This document shows, in pieces, positions 1 to 15,312 of a DNA stretch of 64,000 nt. Source of the stretch: Saccharothrix syringae (GTDB taxonomy: Bacteria; Actinomycetota; Actinomycetes; Mycobacteriales; Pseudonocardiaceae); NCBI RefSeq assembly GCF_009498035.1, contig NZ_CP034550.1, forward strand, positions 10,416,001 to 10,480,000, in the 5' to 3' direction. Made by a program: the position numbers and the translations under genes. The notes below the pieces were generated by a model that did no database searches, was not told where the DNA came from, and saw nothing but the letters and a program-made list of their open reading frames with translations. Within the stretch, counting starts at the first letter, position 1; every line of letters begins with the position of its first letter.

Positions 1-56
1 ACCTGGATACCGCAGCGCGCGTTACTCCTGGCAGCGGAGCGTGACCGGACAAGCGA

Positions 57-91
57 GAAGGCCCCCGGAGCGAGGAGCTCCGGGGGCCTTC
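57..91 (-). terminator. Intrinsic terminator downstream of rpoC
   Basis: A perfect 15-bp inverted repeat (57-71 with 77-91) encloses a 5-base loop. It starts 14 bp past the rpoC stop codon, so it should end the rpoBC transcript. No long T tract follows on the minus strand, which is common in high-GC actinobacteria. Confidence 0.85.
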
Positions 92-104
92 CCAGCTACT
101 GGCT

Positions 105-4001
<3,897 letters not shown>

Positions 4002-4100
4002 GTCTACTCTCTTCCCCTTTTTGTTTCGGTGCTGCTGCTTGGGTGCTGGTGGCGGGGTCACCGGGGGGCGCGGGAGGTGCCCCCCGGTGACCGGCGAGGA

Positions 4101-7583
<3,483 letters not shown>

Positions 7584-7609
7584 GATGCGTCCTTCCAGGG
7601 ACAGGTAGC

Positions 7610-7639
7610 TGGCTAGCAGCGGACTAGCACGGCTGTCAA
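7610..7639 (-). promoter_or_regulatory. rpoB promoter P2
   Basis: On the minus strand a perfect -35 TTGACA (7634-7639) is followed after 18 bases by TAGCCA (7610-7615). Transcription would start near 7603, giving a leader of about 20 bases to the TTG start of rpoB. This is inferred from sequence only. Confidence 0.55.
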
Positions 7640-7708
7640 GGGTGCGGCGATGCCCGGCAATCCAGCTCTCGGCGAAGGGCAAACGGAAAGAGGGCAGCGC
7701 AAAGGAGC

Positions 7709-7737
7709 AGTCTAGCCACGCGCGCGGCAACTGTCGA
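7709..7737 (-). promoter_or_regulatory. rpoB promoter P1
   Basis: Minus-strand hexamers TCGACA (7732-7737) and TAGACT (7709-7714) are separated by exactly 17 bases, a good match to the housekeeping sigma factor consensus of actinomycetes. The transcript would have a leader of about 120 bases before rpoB. Confidence 0.6.
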
Positions 7738-7841
7738 GAGGCACCTGGAAGGACCTTTCTCGTGCTCACCGACAGAGTGACCCCGCCGACGCCCGCAGTC
7801 AAGATGCCACGCGGCGATCACTCCAGTGGCGCAAACGGCGA

Positions 7842-7854
7842 TAACGCGGCGTTA
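7842..7854. promoter_or_regulatory. 13-bp palindrome TAACGCgGCGTTA upstream of rpoB
   Basis: A perfect 6-bp inverted repeat around one base, about 105 bp upstream of promoter P1. It could be an operator, but no specific regulator is recognised. Confidence 0.25.
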
Positions 7855-7963
7855 CGGTCTTGACGTGCGGAAATACATGGACGTGAGCATCGGTGAACCT
7901 TTGGCGGGCACGGTCGCCCCCTCGGGAGTCCGTGGCGATTCCGTTCGGTCACTGAGCCGAAAG

Positions 7964-7979
7964 TGTGACGCACATCACG
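7964..7979. promoter_or_regulatory. CRP/GlxR-like site TGTGA-N6-TCACG
   Basis: TGTGACGCACATCACG matches the CRP-family half-sites TGTGA/TCAC with the usual 6-base spacer. It lies between the end of the mce operon and rpoB, about 380 bp upstream of the rpoB start. The centre is CA rather than the TA preferred by actinobacterial GlxR, so the call is tentative. Confidence 0.3.
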
Positions 7980-8149
7980 CTAAAAGGGCTTGGCCGGGGG
8001 TGTCGGGGTCCTGAGTGGACGACACGCGGTGCCGGACCGGAGGACACGCGGTGCCCGAGCGGGGGACACGCGCGACTCCGGGGGTTCGGGCCGGGGGTGG
8101 CGGGGTAAGGAGGGGGCGGCGAAGGGCCGGGCGGAGGACCGGCGGGCGG

Positions 8150-8243
8150 GTGCGGTCGGTCAGGCTGGTGCGGGTGGGCCGGTGCGGTGCGGTCGGTCAG
8201 GCCGGTGCGGTCAGGCCGGTGCGGTGCGGTCAGGCTGGTGGGC
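8150..8243. repeat. GC-rich short-repeat block after the mce operon
   Basis: The 8-mer CGGTCAGG occurs four times (starting at 8157, 8194, 8208 and 8227) among GGTGCGG units, as imperfect 14-20 bp direct repeats. The block begins 3 bp beyond the stop codon of the last mce-operon gene and lies in its 3' untranslated region. No clear hairpin terminator is visible. Confidence 0.6.
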
Positions 8244-8246
8244 GGG

Positions 8247-9179
8247 TCAGCACTTGGCCACCTCGGCGGCCTGGTCGCCGGTCTGGCCGAACATCTCCAT
8301 GTTGTCGACCTTCCACCGGCCGTCGACGCGCTGGGCGCTCGCCCGCATCATCGCGATGCCGCCGCCGCTCTGGTTGTCGGTGGTGCGGGTGGTGACCTGG
8401 TCGAGGAAGAGCAGGACCGTGGCGCGGTCGCCGTCGAGCGAGGTCACGCCGCTGGAGACGGCCTTCACCGTGACCACCAGCTTCTGCTCGGGCGCCAGGG
8501 TGCGGACCGGGCCGAAGATCGCGTTGTACTGGCACTGGGCCTTGCCGATCAGCAGCTCGTTGGCGGCCTTCTCGGTGGCGGCGACGTCGGCGAAGTTGTA
8601 CGAGAACGCCTTCTCCACGGCCTCGCGGGTCTGGCCGGCCACCTCGGTGGTGCCGGCGCTGTCGACCAGGGCCCGGTTGTAGCGCACGTTCCCCGCCTGC
8701 TGCTGGAACCACGCGCCGAGGCCGACCAGCAGCGCGGCCAGCACGACCAGGGCGACGGGCAGGACCAGGCCGTCCCGGCCGCGCTTCGCGGTCCCGCGCT
8801 CGCCGTGCCGGACGTCGGTCGCGTCGGCCGCGTTGGCCGCCGGGTCGTCGAGCACGCTCGCGGGCACCGCCTCGCCGGTGCGCTTGCGCCTGCCCCGGGG
8901 TGCGGGGGTGGGCGTGCCGGACTCGTCCTCGGGGCGGTCCTCGGCGGGCTCGATCAGGCCCAGCTCCCCTGGCGACCGGGGCGAGGCGGCCTCGGTGACC
9001 TCGGGGGATTCGACGACCTCGGTGACCTCGGCGGGCTCGGTGACCCCGGCGGCCCCGGTCTCGGGGGCGTCGACCTCCGGGTCGGTGGGCTTGGCGGGGC
9101 GTTTGCGCAGGCCGGCGACCTTGGGGCGGACCCCGGGCGGGGTCGGGACGGGGCGGCGGCGGGACGGGGGCACGGTCAT
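8247..9179 (-). CDS. Mce-associated membrane protein
   Basis: 310 residues. A long charged, Pro/Glu-rich cytoplasmic N-terminus (1-135) precedes one transmembrane helix (about 139-157) and an extracellular domain of about 150 residues. The C-terminal half resembles the Mas-type proteins that follow mce operons in mycobacteria and other actinobacteria (alpha/beta fold, conserved tryptophan near the end in GRWKVDN). It is the last gene of the mce operon, 10 bp after a second Mas-type gene. Mas proteins are thought to stabilise Mce complexes at the membrane; the role here is inferred from position and architecture. Confidence 0.8.
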   Translation of the reverse strand: MTVPPSRRRPVPTPPGVRPKVAGLRKRPAKPTDPEVDAPETGAAGVTEPAEVTEVVESPEVTEAASPRSPGELGLIEPAEDRPEDESGTPTPAPRGRRKRTGEAVPASVLDDPAANAADATDVRHGERGTAKRGRDGLVLPVALVVLAALLVGLGAWFQQQAGNVRYNRALVDSAGTTEVAGQTREAVEKAFSYNFADVAATEKAANELLIGKAQCQYNAIFGPVRTLAPEQKLVVTVKAVSSGVTSLDGDRATVLLFLDQVTTRTTDNQSGGGIAMMRASAQRVDGRWKVDNMEMFGQTGDQAAEVAKC

Positions 9180-9189
9180 CTCCTCGCGT

Positions 9190-9702
9190 TCACGCGCCGC
9201 CGGCCAGGACCGGGCCCAGCGCGCTGAGCTTCCACCCGGCGTCGGTGCGGGTCAGGTCGGTCTGGTAGCGGTTGACCTTCTTGACCGGCTGCCCGCCCTC
9301 CGGCGTCACGGTGCTCTCCACCACGGCGATCAGGTGCGCCTTCCCGGCCCGCGCGTCCAGCTCGGTCACGGCGGCGTCGAGCACCCGGCTCGTGGTCGAC
9401 GTCCTGGCGTCCTGGATCTGCTTCTTCCGGTTCTCCCGCCCGTTCTCGACCTCCGACCGCAGGTCACCGGTCGACGAGTCCAGCCACCGGTCCAGGCCCT
9501 CGTCGACCTTCGCGTAGTCCAGCGTGGTGAAGTTGACGATGCCGACCTGCCCGACCCGCAGCACCTCGTCCCGCTCCCGGGAGAAGGCCACCGACTCGCT
9601 GGACGACGCGCTCCACCACGACACCCCGGCCCACACCGCGTAACCGGCGGCCAGCACCGCGAGCACCGCCGCGACCGGCGGGAACCAACGCCGAAGTCCC
9701 AT
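9190..9702 (-). CDS. Mce-associated membrane protein (short)
   Basis: 170 residues with an N-terminal transmembrane helix (about 8-30) and an extracellular domain ending in GWKLSALGPV, the same general pattern as the Mas-type protein encoded next. The ATG at 9702 is preceded by GAGGAGG. It lies 11 bp after mceF and 10 bp before the next gene, so it is part of the mce operon. It probably acts as an accessory subunit of the Mce lipid-import complex. Confidence 0.8.
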   Translation of the reverse strand: MGLRRWFPPVAAVLAVLAAGYAVWAGVSWWSASSSESVAFSRERDEVLRVGQVGIVNFTTLDYAKVDEGLDRWLDSSTGDLRSEVENGRENRKKQIQDARTSTTSRVLDAAVTELDARAGKAHLIAVVESTVTPEGGQPVKKVNRYQTDLTRTDAGWKLSALGPVLAGGA

Positions 9703-9713
9703 CACGTCCCTCC

Positions 9714-10943
9714 TCAGCCCGGCAGGCCGAGCAGCTGCCCGAGGCTGGTCAGCAGCGGCGCGCCGGCCGCCTGACCCGCCGTCGGCTCCAGGCCCGGCTG
9801 GGTGGTCTCGGTACCGGTCGGCGTGCTCGGGGTGCCACCGTAAGGCGCGTTCTGCGCACCCCGCACGCTGGTGGCGCTGCCCCTGGCCAGCGCGCAGTAC
9901 GCCTGCGTGTTCAGCGGTGCCCCGCTGGTGTCGGTGCCCTGCCGGATCGTGGTGCCCTCGTAACCGACCGTGCACGACGGCGGGTCGAACACGTTCAGCG
10001 CGAGGCCGAAGTGCGCGCCCGTCCCGTCGCCCTTCGCGACCGAGAAGCCGCCGCCGACCACGATCGGGTAGGTCACCGCGATCTGCTCCAGCCCGTCGAG
10101 CCTGGTCACCAGGATGTTGCCGGTGGTCAGCAGGTTGGCGAGCACGACGCCGAGGTTCGGCCCGCTCTCCCGCAGCAGCGCCGACACCTGCTCGGCGGCC
10201 TGCGGCGACACGCCGATCAGCCGCCTGAGGTCGCCGTCGGAGTCCTTGAGCTGCCCGGCCAGCGCCCGCAGGTCCGCCGAGAACGACCGGATGGCGCCGC
10301 CCTGCTCGGCCTGGGTGCCCAGCACCACCAGGCCGTCGGTCAGCAGCGCCTTGGTCTGCGGCAGGTGGTCGGTGGCGGCCTGGGTGAACGCCCGGGTGTT
10401 GTCCAGCAGCACCTGGAGGTCGCCGCCGGTGCCGTCGAACGCCCGGTCCAGCTCGTCGACCACGGTCCGCAGCGAGTCGGTCGGCACCGACCTGGCGAAC
10501 GCGTCGAGGTTGGTCAGCAGGGTGTCCACGGGCGGCGGCGTGCTCGTGGCCGACCTGGGGATGACCGAGCCGTCGCCGAGGTAGGGCCCGTCCTCGCGGC
10601 GCGGCCGCAGGTCCACGTACTGCTCGCCCACCGCGGACCGGTTGGCGACCACGGCCTCCAGGTCGTCCGGGATGGGCGGCGCGCCGGGGTCGATGCCCAG
10701 GTCGACGTCGAGCCCGTCGGCGGTCAGCCGCATCTGCCCGACCCGGCCGACGCCGACGCCGCGGTAGGTGACCTCGGCGTTGGTGAACACGCCGCCGGAG
10801 TCGGCCAGCTGCACGGTCACCACGTACCCGGTGGCGCCGAACAGCCGGCCCAGGCCCGCGTAGCGGGCACCGACGTAGCTGACGCCGACCAGCGCGATGA
10901 CCACGAACGCGCCGATCTGGAGCCTGGTCCTGCGGGGGATCAC
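9714..10943 (-). CDS. Mce family protein, MceF type
   Basis: Sixth MlaD/Mce-domain subunit, 409 residues. It has an N-terminal signal-anchor (10-25), an MCE domain at about 38-115 (the GVGVGRVGQMRL and VGEQYVDLRP segments are typical), a long helical region to about residue 300, and a low-complexity tail. Mce proteins form a hexameric tube that carries hydrophobic substrates to the YrbE permease. The GTG start at 10943 overlaps the mceE stop (GTGA). As the sixth Mce gene in order it is assigned as MceF. Confidence 0.88.
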   Translation of the reverse strand: MIPRRTRLQIGAFVVIALVGVSYVGARYAGLGRLFGATGYVVTVQLADSGGVFTNAEVTYRGVGVGRVGQMRLTADGLDVDLGIDPGAPPIPDDLEAVVANRSAVGEQYVDLRPRREDGPYLGDGSVIPRSATSTPPPVDTLLTNLDAFARSVPTDSLRTVVDELDRAFDGTGGDLQVLLDNTRAFTQAATDHLPQTKALLTDGLVVLGTQAEQGGAIRSFSADLRALAGQLKDSDGDLRRLIGVSPQAAEQVSALLRESGPNLGVVLANLLTTGNILVTRLDGLEQIAVTYPIVVGGGFSVAKGDGTGAHFGLALNVFDPPSCTVGYEGTTIRQGTDTSGAPLNTQAYCALARGSATSVRGAQNAPYGGTPSTPTGTETTQPGLEPTAGQAAGAPLLTSLGQLLGLPG

Positions 10944-12091
10944 CGGCCGACACCTCCGAGCAGCGCGCCGAGCAGGTCGCCGAGCCCGGACTGGACGGGC
11001 ACCGACGGCAGCGGCAGGTTGGGCAGCGGTAGCGGCAGGGACGGCGCGGTGCCGGTGATGCCCGGCAGCTCCGGCACCACCGACTGCCGCGACCGGCCCA
11101 GGTTGTCCACGATCGTGCCCAGGTTCAGGTCGATGTCGGCGTACAGGTTGGTGTAGTCGCCCTTCACGCCCGCCACCGCCGAGTCCGGGAACGGGTAGGT
11201 CGCCAGCAGCTCCAGCCCGTGGGGCAGGTTGGCGCCCGCCTCGGCGAGCTTCTGCAACGTCGGCGTCAGCGCCTTCAGGTCGGCCACGATGTCGTCCTTG
11301 GACCTGTTCACCGTGTCCACGGCCACGTCGGCCAGCGCGTCGAGCGACTGGAGCAGGGTCACCAGCTGGGTGCGCTGCTCGCTGATCACCCGCAGACCGG
11401 GCTCCAGGCCGTCGAGCACGCCGGCGATCCGGTCGCGCTGGGCGTTGAGCGCCCCGCCGAGCCGGTTGAGGCCGTCGAGCGCGCGGGTGATCTCGCCCTT
11501 GTGCGCGTCCAGCTCCCCGACCAGCGTGTTCAGCCGGTCCAGCAGCGACCGCAGCTGCGGCTCGTTGCCCTCCATGGCGGCGTTCAGCTCGCGCGAGATG
11601 TCCTGGAGCTGGGCCACGCCACCGCCGTTGAGCAGCATGGACAGCGCGCCGAAGACCTCCTCGACCTCGGGGTTGCGGTTGGTCCGCTCCACCGGGATGA
11701 CCGAGCCGTCGCCGAGCCGCCCCTCCTCGGCGCCCTCGGCCGGGCGGTCCAGCTCCACGTACTTCTCACCGAGCAGCGCGGACTGGCGCAGCCGGGCGAC
11801 CGCGTTGCCCGGCAGCCGCACGTCGCCGTTGACCAGCACGGTCACCTCGGCGGTCCAGCCGTCGGCGGCGAGGTCGATGCGGTCGACCCGGCCGACCGGC
11901 ACGTCGGCGACCTTCACGCCGGCCTGCGGCACGAGGTCCAGCACGTCCTTGAACCGCACCTTCACCGCGTACGGCCGGTCGCCGAGGTCGGCGCCGCCGG
12001 GCAGGGGCATGTTGTAGACGCCGTCGAAGCCGCCCGAGCCGCAGCCGGTGAGCAGCAGCGCGGAGGTCACCAGGACCGCGAGTCGCCTCAT
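10940..12091 (-). CDS. Mce family lipoprotein, MceE type
   Basis: 383 residues with a clear lipoprotein signal: Arg-Arg N-terminus, hydrophobic core and lipobox LTGC with the modified Cys at residue 17. The MCE domain lies at about 40-118, followed by a long coiled-coil-forming region and a Leu/Pro-rich C-terminus. In mycobacterial operons the fifth Mce protein (LprK type) is the lipoprotein, which fits this position. ATG start; its 3' end overlaps mceF by 4 bp. It should be anchored on the outer face of the membrane in the Mce complex. Confidence 0.9.
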   Translation of the reverse strand: MRRLAVLVTSALLLTGCGSGGFDGVYNMPLPGGADLGDRPYAVKVRFKDVLDLVPQAGVKVADVPVGRVDRIDLAADGWTAEVTVLVNGDVRLPGNAVARLRQSALLGEKYVELDRPAEGAEEGRLGDGSVIPVERTNRNPEVEEVFGALSMLLNGGGVAQLQDISRELNAAMEGNEPQLRSLLDRLNTLVGELDAHKGEITRALDGLNRLGGALNAQRDRIAGVLDGLEPGLRVISEQRTQLVTLLQSLDALADVAVDTVNRSKDDIVADLKALTPTLQKLAEAGANLPHGLELLATYPFPDSAVAGVKGDYTNLYADIDLNLGTIVDNLGRSRQSVVPELPGITGTAPSLPLPLPNLPLPSVPVQSGLGDLLGALLGGVGR

Positions 12092-13257
12092 CGGGGCACC
12101 CCTCCCAGCGGCAGCGGCAGCGGCACCTTGCCCTGGGTCAGGTCGGCGACCACCTGGGCGGGCGTGTTGAGCGCCACCTGCCCGGACAGGATCGGTTCCA
12201 GCTGTTGGCAGGCTTGCGACAGCACGCCCGGCACGCGGCCGGGCTCGATGCCCTGCACGAGCTTGCAGACCAGCACGATCGGCGGCTGGCTGAGCTCGTT
12301 GAGGTTGGCGCGGGTGTCGAGGGTGCCGGAGGCCGCGTTGTAGGAGTTCTGGAGGTTGCCCAGGGCCAGCGGCGCCACGTCCAGCGTCTCGGCCAGCGCG
12401 GCCCGCTGGTCGACCAGGACCTGGGTGATGCCGGTCAGCTTGTCGACGTTCGACTTGAGCACCGCCCGGTTGTCCCGGATGAAGCCCTGCACCTGCCCCA
12501 GGGCCGTGGCCAGCTCGGCCAGCGCGGCGCCCAGGTTCTCCCGCTCGTCGGCGAGGAACCCGGCGACCTCGGCCAGCTGCCGGTTGACGTCGCGCACCTG
12601 GCTGTCGTTGGCGGCGAGCATGCCGGTGAACGACTGGAGCTGGTCCACGGTGGTGAACAGGTCGTCCTTGGAGCCGGACAGGGTGCGGGTGGCGTCGCCG
12701 AGCCGCTCGATGGTGTCGCCGAGGGCCTGGCCGTTGCCCGCCAGGCCGGCCGCGGCGCTGTCGAGCAGCTCGGACAGCGCGCCGTCGCGGTTGGCGCCGT
12801 TCGGGCCGAGCGCGGTGGTCAGCTCGTCCAGGCTCGCGTACAGCTCGTCCAGCTCGACCGGGGTGGCGGTGCGCTCGCGCGGGATGGTCACGCCGTCGGC
12901 CAGGGTCGGCCCGCCGGTGTAGGCGGGGGCGAGCTGCACGTAGCGGTCGCTGACCACGCTGGGCGCGACCACGACCGCCTGCGCGTCCGCGGGCACCTCC
13001 ACCGACCGGTCCAGCGACATGGTGACCCGGACGGTCGTGCCCCGGGGCTCCACCTCGTCGATCGAGCCGATCCGCACGCCGAGCACGCGCACGTCCGAGC
13101 CGGGGTAGACGCCGACGGCCGCGCCGAAGATCGCGGTCACCCGCCTGCTGTCGCCGCCCGCGAACACCCACCACAGCGCGGCGGCCGCGACGAGCGCGAG
13201 CACGCACGCCACCGCCACCGCGCGGGACAGGTCGCGTCCTGCCTTCGTGGTCGCCAC
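12088..13257 (-). CDS. Mce family protein, MceD type
   Basis: Fourth Mce subunit, 389 residues from the GTG at 13257. An alternative GTG at 13269 would add four residues, but the purine-rich GGGGGTGGGA is best placed for 13257. One transmembrane helix (about 15-33) is followed by the MCE domain (about 40-115, with PGSDVRVLGVRIG) and a long amphipathic helical region. The 3' end overlaps mceE by 4 bp and the start is 1 base after the mceC stop, showing tight operon organisation. Confidence 0.88.
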   Translation of the reverse strand: MATTKAGRDLSRAVAVACVLALVAAAALWWVFAGGDSRRVTAIFGAAVGVYPGSDVRVLGVRIGSIDEVEPRGTTVRVTMSLDRSVEVPADAQAVVVAPSVVSDRYVQLAPAYTGGPTLADGVTIPRERTATPVELDELYASLDELTTALGPNGANRDGALSELLDSAAAGLAGNGQALGDTIERLGDATRTLSGSKDDLFTTVDQLQSFTGMLAANDSQVRDVNRQLAEVAGFLADERENLGAALAELATALGQVQGFIRDNRAVLKSNVDKLTGITQVLVDQRAALAETLDVAPLALGNLQNSYNAASGTLDTRANLNELSQPPIVLVCKLVQGIEPGRVPGVLSQACQQLEPILSGQVALNTPAQVVADLTQGKVPLPLPLGGVPR

Positions 13258-13258
13258 G

Positions 13259-14287
13259 TCAGTTCCCACCCCCGGTCGCGGGCGAGCGCTGCACGCCCGG
13301 CGGGAGGCAGCCCTCTTCGTTGAAGCCGACCACGCCCAGGTTCACCGAGGGCGGCAGCAGGCCGCAGATGTAGACGTCGAACCAGCGGCCGTTGCCCAGG
13401 GTGTTGGCGAACACCCGGTAGAACGGCGCCATCAGGGCCAGGCTGCGCTCCAGGGTGTCCTGGTTGCGCTGGAGCACCTCGGTCACCCGGTCGAGCTGCT
13501 CCAGGGCGGGCCGCAGCTGCTCCTGGTTGTCGGTGACCAGCCCGGACAGCTCCCGGGACAGCGCGCGGGTGCCGCCCAGCAGCGCCACGATCGCGTCCCG
13601 GCGCTTGCGCAGCTCCTCCAGCAGCGAGTTGCCGTCCGCGAGCAGCCGCTCGAACTGCTCGTTGCGGTCGGCGAGGGTCTTGGTGATCTGCCGGGTGTTG
13701 GCCAGCAGCTCGGCCAGCTCCTCGTCGCGGGAGGAGATCGTCTTCGACAGCGCCGACAGGCCGTCCAGGGCGCCGCGGACGCTCTCCGCCGAGCCCTGGA
13801 AGGTCTCCGAGAGCACCTGGAAGCTGTCCGCGAGCTGCCGAGTGTCGATCTGCCCGACCGTGGACGCCAGCCCGTTGAACGCCTCCTGCACGTCGTACGG
13901 GGACAGCGTGCGCTCGCGCGGGATGGGCGTGCCGGGGTCCAGCGCCTGGCCGCCCTGCGGGTCCAGGGCCAGGAACTTCTGGCCGAGCAGCGTCTTGATC
14001 CGGATGGTGGCGGTGGTGCGGTCGCCCACCCAGGCGTCCTTGACCCGGAACGAGACCCGGACCTTGTCGCCGTCGAGCTCGACCGCGGTGACCTCGCCGA
14101 CCTTCACGCCCGCCACGCGCACCTCGTTCGACTCGACCAGGCCCGCGGCCTCGGTGAACTCGGCCGAGTACGTGGTGCCGCCGCCGATGATCGGCAGGTC
14201 GTCGGAGTTGAACGCGGCGAGCAGCAGCAGCGCGATCACGGTCAGGGAGACCACGCCGACCGTGACGGGGTTGCGTTCGGGCTTCAC
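13259..14287 (-). CDS. Mce family protein, MceC type
   Basis: 342 residues beginning with GTG (VKPERNPVTVG). This start overlaps the mceB stop as GTGA; a longer reading frame upstream lies inside mceB and is rejected. It has a signal-anchor helix (about 8-28), an MCE domain (about 35-115, with VAGVKVGEVTAV and LLGQKFLALDP), a helical region with many heptads, and a C-terminal segment with two cysteines. Predicted third subunit of the hexameric Mce lipid-binding assembly. Confidence 0.9.
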   Translation of the reverse strand: MKPERNPVTVGVVSLTVIALLLLAAFNSDDLPIIGGGTTYSAEFTEAAGLVESNEVRVAGVKVGEVTAVELDGDKVRVSFRVKDAWVGDRTTATIRIKTLLGQKFLALDPQGGQALDPGTPIPRERTLSPYDVQEAFNGLASTVGQIDTRQLADSFQVLSETFQGSAESVRGALDGLSALSKTISSRDEELAELLANTRQITKTLADRNEQFERLLADGNSLLEELRKRRDAIVALLGGTRALSRELSGLVTDNQEQLRPALEQLDRVTEVLQRNQDTLERSLALMAPFYRVFANTLGNGRWFDVYICGLLPPSVNLGVVGFNEEGCLPPGVQRSPATGGGN

Positions 14288-15312
14288 GGGCGGCACCTCG
14301 GCTGCGTGACCGGCAGGACGTTGATCGGGATCGGGTCGTTGACCACCGGTGGCACGGCCACCTGCCCGGTGCCCTCGCACAGGAAGAAGTTGAACCAGGA
14401 GCCGTAGGAGGCGGTCCTGGCCAGCGACTCCAGCTTGCCGGGCAGGTTCCGGATCACGCCCTCGACCACCTCCTCGTTGTCCGCGAGGTTCCGTGACACC
14501 AGGCCGAGGTTGGCGATGTCGTCCTTGAGCGGCTGCCGGGACTCCGCCAGCAGGCCGGCGGTGGTGGTGCCCAGCTCGCCCAGGGCGCTGATCGCCTCGC
14601 CGATCGGCTGCCGGTCGGCGGCGAGGCCCGAGGTCAGCTCCTGCACGGTGGTGACCAGCGCGGACACCTGGTCGGTGCGCTCGTTCACGGTGTCCAGCAC
14701 GGCGTTGAGGTTGGTGACGACCTCGCCGATGACCTGGTCGCGGCTCGCCAGCGTGGTGGTCAGCGACGCGGTGTGGCGCAGCAGCGCGTCGACCGTGCCG
14801 CCCTCGCCCTGGAGGACCTTGATGATCTCCTCGGACAGCTTGTTCACGTCGTCCGGGTTCAGCGCCTGGAACAGCGGCTTGAAGCCGTTGAACAGCACGG
14901 TCAGGTCCAGCGCCGGCCGGGTCCGCTCCAGCGGGATCACCTCGTCGGGCGACAGCGGCGACGGGTCGCCCGCGCCGGGCTCCAGCGCGATGTACCGCTG
15001 GCCGACCAGGTTGCGGTACTTGATCGTCGCGGTCACCGAGGCGGGCAGGGTGCGGTCGCCCTCCAGGGAGAACCGGACCTCGGCCAGCCGCCGGTCCACC
15101 ACCCGGACCTGCTCGACCTGGCCGACCCGGACGCCCGCGATGCGCACGTCGTCGCCCTCGTTGAGTGCGGTCACGTCGGTGAACCGGGCGGTGTAGTCGG
15201 TGGCGCCGCCGAAGCTGACGTTGGCGATGGTCACCGCGAGCAGGGCGGTGGCCAGCACGGTGACCGTGGCGAAGACCGCCAGCTTGACCAGGGGCGCGAC
15301 GAGGGTCCTCAC
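14284..15312 (-). CDS. Mce family protein, MceB type
   Basis: 342 residues starting at a GTG (VRTLVAPLVK) that overlaps the mceA stop. N-terminal transmembrane helix (about 8-30), MCE domain at about 38-118 (IAGVRVGQVEQV, LVGQRYIALEP), a long helical stretch with repeated Asn/Leu heptads, and a terminal Cys-containing tail. Second Mce subunit; it should sit in the cell envelope facing outward and contribute to the lipid conduit. Confidence 0.9.
   Translation of the reverse strand: MRTLVAPLVKLAVFATVTVLATALLAVTIANVSFGGATDYTARFTDVTALNEGDDVRIAGVRVGQVEQVRVVDRRLAEVRFSLEGDRTLPASVTATIKYRNLVGQRYIALEPGAGDPSPLSPDEVIPLERTRPALDLTVLFNGFKPLFQALNPDDVNKLSEEIIKVLQGEGGTVDALLRHTASLTTTLASRDQVIGEVVTNLNAVLDTVNERTDQVSALVTTVQELTSGLAADRQPIGEAISALGELGTTTAGLLAESRQPLKDDIANLGLVSRNLADNEEVVEGVIRNLPGKLESLARTASYGSWFNFFLCEGTGQVAVPPVVNDPIPINVLPVTQPRCRP

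Larger units (their letters stand above)
7584..8246. other. Intergenic region between rpoB and the mce operon
   Basis: 663 bp without a convincing gene; open frames here have no coherent protein character and mostly mirror neighbouring genes. It holds the two rpoB promoters, the 13-bp palindrome and the CRP-like site. Three imperfect GGACACGCG-type repeats lie at about 8015-8075. A GC-rich repeat block occupies 8150-8243. Confidence 0.7.

Noticed and set aside
7584..7802. N-terminal extension of RpoB to an ATG at 7802
   Set aside because: The extension runs through two good promoters, and the conserved start with GGAAGGA is the TTG at 7583.
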